Assembly (NCBI GenBank): GCA_018268055.1
Contig: JAFDXF010000078.1
Coordinates: 1-36,070 of the forward strand
Length of the DNA stretch: 36,070 nt
DNA from: Bacteroidota bacterium
Lineage (GTDB): Bacteria > Bacteroidota > Bacteroidia > Chitinophagales > Chitinophagaceae
Direction: 5' to 3'
The stretch's first letter is position 1. The number at the start of each line of letters is the position of its first letter. This document shows, in pieces, positions 32,787 through 36,070 of the stretch. Below the pieces are notes generated by a model. It saw nothing but the letters and a program-made list of their open reading frames with translations. It was not told where the DNA came from and ran no database searches. The position numbers were made by a program, and so were the translations under genes.

Positions 32787-33716
32787 TTATCGGTTTGTTG
32801 ATTTTTTGTATTCTATTTTATTCATTTTCCCCTGTTGTACTAATTCTTTATGGATATTGTCCAAAATGCCATTTACGAAATGGCCGCTTTGTTGTGTGCT
32901 GTATTCTTTGGCCAAATCAATGTATTCATTGATGGTTACTTTTGGCGGAATGGTTTCAAAATAAAGAAATTCGGCTACACCCATTTTCATCATGATCATA
33001 TCCAGCAATGCTATTCTATCAGGGTCCCAATTTTTTAATTTAGGTATAATGAGCGATTCTAAATATTCGTTTTTATCCAAAATGGTATTTAATAGATTTT
33101 TGGCAAACCCAGCTTTATCGGCTCCCAATAAATCATCAAAATCAATACTACCGGGTTTTTGAAGGTAGTTAACAATTATTTGAACAATCATATCGCCATC
33201 ATCATCCCAGTTGGAAAAAAGTTCTTCAATTTGTGATACTACATTTTCATTGGCAAGTATTAAATCATTCAATATAAATTCAATAATTTTTCGCTCATCT
33301 TCTTTGTTTCTTCCTTTCTCTGAAATGTATTTCTTATACTCTTCTGTTCCGGTCAGCGTAAGATAGATTTTCCGAACAAGTTCTGTATCAGTATCCAATT
33401 CAGGTTTTTCTTTTTTTAGTTGTTCGGATAAAGACTTGTCTTCATTGATTTTAAAAAGAATATCATTGCCTGCCAATTTAGTATTCACATTTAGATCCGC
33501 TTGTGTCGGCAAGTGCTTAGAGGCACGTTGATGTGCATCTGTTTCAGCATATCGTACTATTTCAGCCAGAAAATGGATCAAATAAACCAGTAAGGAACGT
33601 GTTTGGTTGAAATGTTGTTGTAAAATTTTTTGAGGCTCTATTTTGGATTTTTCAAACGTAGTGGTTGTATAGATGGTCTGCATCACTTTCACTCGTATAT
33701 TTCTTCTAGTAATCAT
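32787..33716 (-). CDS. nusB: Transcription antitermination protein NusB (long Bacteroidota form)
   Basis: Binds boxA RNA together with ribosomal protein S10 in rRNA antitermination complexes. The 309-residue protein is twice the E. coli length. The N-terminal opening MITRRNIRVKVMQTIYTTTT and the C-terminal half (about 205-305: LNTILDKNEYLESLIIPKLK, NWDPDRIALLDMIMMKMGVA, EFLYFETIPPKVTINEYIDL and a KEYSTQQSGHFVNGILDNI ending) are the conserved NusB helices. The middle 100 residues are an extra helical insertion found in Bacteroidota NusB. A TATCTTTG -7 box lies 28 bp upstream. Confidence 0.93.
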   Translation of the reverse strand: MITRRNIRVKVMQTIYTTTTFEKSKIEPQKILQQHFNQTRSLLVYLIHFLAEIVRYAETDAHQRASKHLPTQADLNVNTKLAGNDILFKINEDKSLSEQLKKEKPELDTDTELVRKIYLTLTGTEEYKKYISEKGRNKEDERKIIEFILNDLILANENVVSQIEELFSNWDDDGDMIVQIIVNYLQKPGSIDFDDLLGADKAGFAKNLLNTILDKNEYLESLIIPKLKNWDPDRIALLDMIMMKMGVAEFLYFETIPPKVTINEYIDLAKEYSTQQSGHFVNGILDNIHKELVQQGKMNKIEYKKSTNR

Positions 33717-33743
33717 TGCCTAAGAACTATTTTTATGAGGTCG

Positions 33744-33751
33744 CAAAGATA
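33744..33751 (-). promoter_or_regulatory. -7 box of nusB
   Basis: Minus-strand TATCTTTG followed by CGACC, 28 bp before the ATG. No clear -33 box. Confidence 0.45.
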
Positions 33752-33834
33752 GTGGTTCAGTATTAAAAATAATAATATAGATTCAAGTTGAAAATGAAGG
33801 AGGTTTCGAACTTAGTTATTCAGCAAATTAGTTT

Positions 33835-33842
33835 TATTTTTG
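33835..33842 (+). promoter_or_regulatory. -7 box of the esterase gene
   Basis: TATTTTTG followed by CACCC, 39 bp before the ATG at 33882. No clear -33 box. Confidence 0.4.
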
Positions 33843-33881
33843 CACCCACATTATATTTCAGTCATCTAAAAAATTTGCATC

Positions 33882-34613
33882 ATGAAAAGAGCGCTTTCAT
33901 CTTGGTACAGCCCGGCTTTAAACAAAGAAATGCCGATTGCTTCTTATGGCGATTATGGATTTGTATTATTGCTGGTGCCTACTGCTGCTGCGGATTATCT
34001 GGAATATGAGCGTTTTCAATTGATGGATCATATAGCTCCATTTATTGATGCAGGTAAAGTGAGAGTTTTTTCTATTGACAGTATTAATAATGAAAGCTGG
34101 TTGAATAACAATATGAATCCGAGGGATAAAGCGATTCGCCATCAGCAATGGAATGATTATGTGTTTAACGAAGTAGTTCCCTTTATTCGCTTGAATACAA
34201 GTCAAGAAACTCCTATTATTACTTGCGGTGCTTCTTTCGGAGCATTGCATAGTATGAATCTGTTTTTGAAAAGACCGGATATTATCAATGGCGTTATTGC
34301 TATGAGTGGTGTGTATGATTTATCGGAATATACAAAAGGCTATTTTGATGATGATGTTTATTTTAATAGCCCTTTCCATTATATGAGCAATTTGACGGAT
34401 CATAACGTGTTGGAACAAATAAGAAAGAGTAAGCATATACACATCCTAACCGGCAGTGGTAACTATGAAGACCCTGCTGCTTCCGGAAAGTTTGCAAAAA
34501 TTTTATATGATAAAGGAATTTGGTATGAATTGGATGTGTGGGGACAAGATTGGCCGCATGATTGGAATACATGGCGTGCAATGCTTCCTCATTATTTGGG
34601 TAGCAGGTTCTGA
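33882..34613 (+). CDS. Esterase-D-like alpha/beta hydrolase
   Basis: A 243-residue cytoplasmic hydrolase of the PF00756 (esterase/antigen 85) type: ALNKEMPIASYGDYGFVLLL, a nucleophile elbow GASFGALHSM with Ser about residue 124, AMSGVYDLSEYTKGYFDDD, and the catalytic His in DWPHDWNTWRAMLPHYL near the C-terminus. The acid is probably Asp in the GSGNYEDP region. No signal peptide is visible. The substrate is unknown; relatives include carbohydrate esterases and S-formylglutathione hydrolases. It starts by ATG following a -7 box at 33835-33842, and its last 22 bp overlap the end of aat on the other strand. Confidence 0.82.
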   Translation: MKRALSSWYSPALNKEMPIASYGDYGFVLLLVPTAAADYLEYERFQLMDHIAPFIDAGKVRVFSIDSINNESWLNNNMNPRDKAIRHQQWNDYVFNEVVPFIRLNTSQETPIITCGASFGALHSMNLFLKRPDIINGVIAMSGVYDLSEYTKGYFDDDVYFNSPFHYMSNLTDHNVLEQIRKSKHIHILTGSGNYEDPAASGKFAKILYDKGIWYELDVWGQDWPHDWNTWRAMLPHYLGSRF

Positions 34614-35242
34614 ACTTGCTGAATAAAATCTTTTCTGGGGATTAACCTTGCGCCCATACTTCTTAAGTAATCGGTTTCTTGTTGGCAATCGATAAGTTGC
34701 ACATCTTCTTTTTTCAATTGTGCTACATACTTTGCAAAGCAATATCTGGAAGCATTATCGACAAGACTGAACATACTTTCGCCAAAAAAAACCTTCCCCA
34801 TTCGGATACCATAAAGACCACCGACGAGTTCACCATTTTGCCAAACTTCGGCACTATGTGCATAACCAAGTTTATGCATTTGGATGTATGCGTTTTTCAC
34901 ATCATCAGTAATCCAAGTGCCGTACTGACCTGAGCGAAATACTTCTTTACAGTTATAAATGACTTCCTCAAATGCTTTGTTAATCGTGAATTCAAATGCG
35001 TTTTTATTTAATAGCGGTTTGACTGTCTTACTTAGTTTCAATTCATCTGGATAAAGAACAAAGCGAGGGTCGGGGCACCACCAAAGAATTGTTTCGTCTT
35101 CATACCATGGAAAAATACCGTTTTGGTATGCTAGTATGATTCGTTCAGGTGATAAGTCGCCACCCATTGCTAATAAACCATCCGGCTCCGCCTTATCGAC
35201 GGGTGGAAATTTTAATTTTTCATCAAGTATAAACAATGGCAT
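34592..35242 (-). CDS. aat: Leucyl/phenylalanyl-tRNA-protein transferase
   Basis: Adds Leu or Phe from aminoacyl-tRNA to proteins with N-terminal Lys or Arg, making them N-degrons for ClpAP. The 216-residue protein has the Aat GNAT-like fold and hallmarks: FPPVDKAEPDGLLAMGGDLS, AYQNGIFPWYEDETILWWCP, DPRFVLYPDELKLSKTVKPL, YGTWITDDVKNAYIQMHKLG and GGLYGIRMGKVFFGESMFSL. It follows clpS by 11 bp, so the enzyme that tags substrates and the adaptor that reads the tags are co-transcribed. Its 3' end overlaps the esterase gene by 22 bp. Confidence 0.97.
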   Translation of the reverse strand: MPLFILDEKLKFPPVDKAEPDGLLAMGGDLSPERIILAYQNGIFPWYEDETILWWCPDPRFVLYPDELKLSKTVKPLLNKNAFEFTINKAFEEVIYNCKEVFRSGQYGTWITDDVKNAYIQMHKLGYAHSAEVWQNGELVGGLYGIRMGKVFFGESMFSLVDNASRYCFAKYVAQLKKEDVQLIDCQQETDYLRSMGARLIPRKDFIQQVQNLLPK

Positions 35243-35253
35243 TAAAAGAAAAT

Positions 35254-35556
35254 TTAACCGGCTACAATTTCAACAGTTGCATTGATACCTCTTTCGGTGA
35301 TGGCATCACATTGGGGTTTTAAATCATCATAAGTGCCGTTTTTTACTGCATACTTTCCTTTGAAGTGGATGATGTATGCGCATTGTTCTGCTTGCTCGAC
35401 ACTGTGTCCACAAATCTCCATCAGGGTTTCTATAACCCATTCAAAAGTATTTACTTCATCATTCCAGACAATGAGATTGCAGGGACTTTCTGCTTGAGTG
35501 AGTACATCAATATCTTCAAGATGCTCCGGATTGCTATATGGGCTTATTCCTTTCAC
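35254..35556 (-). CDS. clpS: ATP-dependent Clp protease adaptor ClpS
   Basis: Binds proteins with N-terminal Leu, Phe, Tyr or Trp and hands them to the Clp ATPase. The 100-residue protein has the ClpS core: PCNLIVWNDEVNTFEWVIET with the pocket Asn-Asp, EICGHSVEQAEQCAYIIHFK with the pocket His, and a C-terminal strand INATVEIV. The start is GTG at 35554-35556; no in-frame ATG lies upstream before the promoter. A TAATTTTG box ends only four bases before it, so the transcript may be leaderless. aat follows by 11 bp. Confidence 0.93.
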   Translation of the reverse strand: MKGISPYSNPEHLEDIDVLTQAESPCNLIVWNDEVNTFEWVIETLMEICGHSVEQAEQCAYIIHFKGKYAVKNGTYDDLKPQCDAITERGINATVEIVAG

Positions 35557-35560
35557 AACG

Positions 35561-35568
35561 CAAAATTA
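35561..35568 (-). promoter_or_regulatory. -7 box of clpS-aat
   Basis: Minus-strand TAATTTTG, then CGTT and the GTG start. No clear -33 box. Confidence 0.4.
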
Positions 35569-35644
35569 CAATATTGTACAATAGTGGTAGGATAGAATTT
35601 AAAACCGATACTTAATGTCTTAAAAGAGATAAAAAAGTTTGGGC

Positions 35645-35672
35645 AAAAAAAATCCCGATATAAAATCGGGAT
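35645..35672 (-). terminator. Terminator of the tRNA-Val gene
   Basis: ATCCCGAT (35652-35659) and ATCGGGAT (35665-35672) form a perfect stem around a five-base loop. On the minus strand a run of T follows (plus-strand A 35645-35651). The same CCCGA/TCGGG palindrome recurs in every unit of the upstream 69-bp array. Confidence 0.85.
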
Positions 35673-35680
35673 ATAAACTG

Positions 35681-35755
35681 TGGGAGTTGACGGGTTCGAA
35701 CCGCCGACCCTCTGCTTGTAAGGCAGATGCTCTGAACCAGCTGAGCTAAACTCCC
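35681..35755 (-). tRNA. tRNA-Val (anticodon UAC)
   Basis: A 75-base cloverleaf on the minus strand. Acceptor arm GGGAGTT (35755-35749) pairs with AACTCCC, discriminator A at 35681. D-arm GCTC...GAGC, anticodon stem TCTGC/GCAGA with loop CTTACAA and anticodon TAC, T-arm GGCGG-TTCGAAC-CCGTC with one G-U pair. The 3' CCA is not encoded. The -7 box TAGATTTG lies seven bases upstream (35763-35770), and a terminator lies at 35645-35672. The 5' half and promoter are copied in the tandem array at 35751-36070. Confidence 0.96.
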
Positions 35756-36070
35756 AATATTTCAAATCTACTTTTGTAAGGCAGATGCTCTGAACCATCC
35801 CGATACTTTTCGGGATAAACTCCCGATATTTCAAATCTACTTTTTTAAGGCAGATGCTCTGAACCATCCCGATACTTTTCGGGATAAACTCCCAATATTT
35901 TAAATCTACTTTTTTAAGGCAGATACTCTGAACCATCCCGATATTTTTCGGGATAAACTCCCAATATTTCAAATCTACTTTTGTAAGGCAGATGCTCTGA
36001 ACCATCCCGATACTTTTCGGGATAAACTCCCGATATTTCAAATCTACTTTTTTAAGGCAGATGCTCTGAA
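35751..36070 (-). repeat. Tandem 69-bp array copying the tRNA-Val promoter and 5' half
   Basis: The block CTCCC recurs at 35751, 35820, 35889, 35958 and 36027, exactly 69 bases apart: four full units and 44 bases of a fifth that runs off the window. On the minus strand each unit reads: the -7 box TAGATTTG, a leader, GGGAGTTTA (tRNA acceptor 5' strand), an inserted hairpin TCCCGAAAAGTATCGGGA, then GGTTCAGAGCATCTGCCTTA (tRNA D-loop through anticodon loop). The 3' half of the tRNA is absent, so no unit can make a tRNA. Units 1 and 4 are identical over 69 bases, and unit 5 matches unit 2 over its 44 visible bases. The repeat contains no spacers and does not resemble CRISPR. No comparable element is known to me. 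Confidence 0.9.
35763..35770 (-). promoter_or_regulatory. -7 box of the tRNA-Val gene
   Basis: Minus-strand TAGATTTG, an exact TAnnTTTG match, seven bases before the mature tRNA 5' end. At the -33 position only TTCA/TCAG is present. The box recurs at the same place in units 2, 4 and 5 of the array; unit 3 has TAGATTTA. Confidence 0.5.

Noticed and set aside
35553..36041. A 162-codon minus-strand frame with a repeated IPKSIGMVQSICL segment
   Set aside because: It exists only because the repeat unit is 69 bases (divisible by three), and it reads straight through the tRNA gene and its terminator; it is not a plausible protein.
35751..36070. The array as a CRISPR
   Set aside because: The whole 69-bp unit repeats without variable spacers, and no cas genes are present.

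Overview
The window reads as a chromosomal segment of a Bacteroidota bacterium, most likely of the Chitinophagaceae/Sphingobacteriia type. Evidence: low G+C; promoters with the Bacteroidota -7 box TAnnTTTG and poor Shine-Dalgarno sequences; the L28-L33-DUF4295-FtsY-RimO cluster; a fused SecDF; a long NusB; a stand-alone methylmalonyl-CoA mutase catalytic chain; and a CarboxypepD_reg-type TonB-dependent receptor. The family-level placement is inference.

Region 1 (1-4700) is accessory. A broken tyrosine-recombinase fragment sits at the left edge. Next comes a four-gene, fully overlapping restriction-modification operon on the minus strand: an XRE regulator, a C5-cytosine methyltransferase, a D12-class methyltransferase and an HNH endonuclease. 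Its promoter matches TTTG-N19-TAGATTTG exactly and is overlaid by a palindrome that looks like the regulator's operator. Nested, attC-like inverted repeats lie on both sides of the operon (261-390 and 3942-4036), so it may have moved as an integron-type cassette. A non-coding stretch follows, with a ten-base-phased TTAAAC tract and a repeat-like structured element.

Region 2 (4701-35560) is core genome. From left to right it holds rpmB-rpmG-DUF4295, ftsY-rimO, a secreted subtilase, an ALDH7-type dehydrogenase, a panB / P1-peptidase / class IV aminotransferase operon, a ppk1-ppx polyphosphate operon, purC, a TonB-dependent receptor, a secreted 23-residue-repeat protein, a beta-lactamase-family hydrolase, a DUF7935-like membrane protein coupled to methylmalonyl-CoA mutase, an IscA/ErpA-type protein, secDF, an aspartate aminotransferase, a nusB-DUF1573-yajC-coaE row, an esterase, and clpS-aat (the bacterial N-degron pathway).

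Region 3 (35561-36070) holds a tRNA-Val(UAC) gene. Upstream of it runs a tandem array of exact 69-bp units, each copying the tRNA's own -7 promoter box and its 5' half, with a palindromic hairpin in place of part of the D-stem. The array runs off the window edge. This array, together with the attC-like flanks and the operator of the restriction-modification operon, is the most unusual content here.
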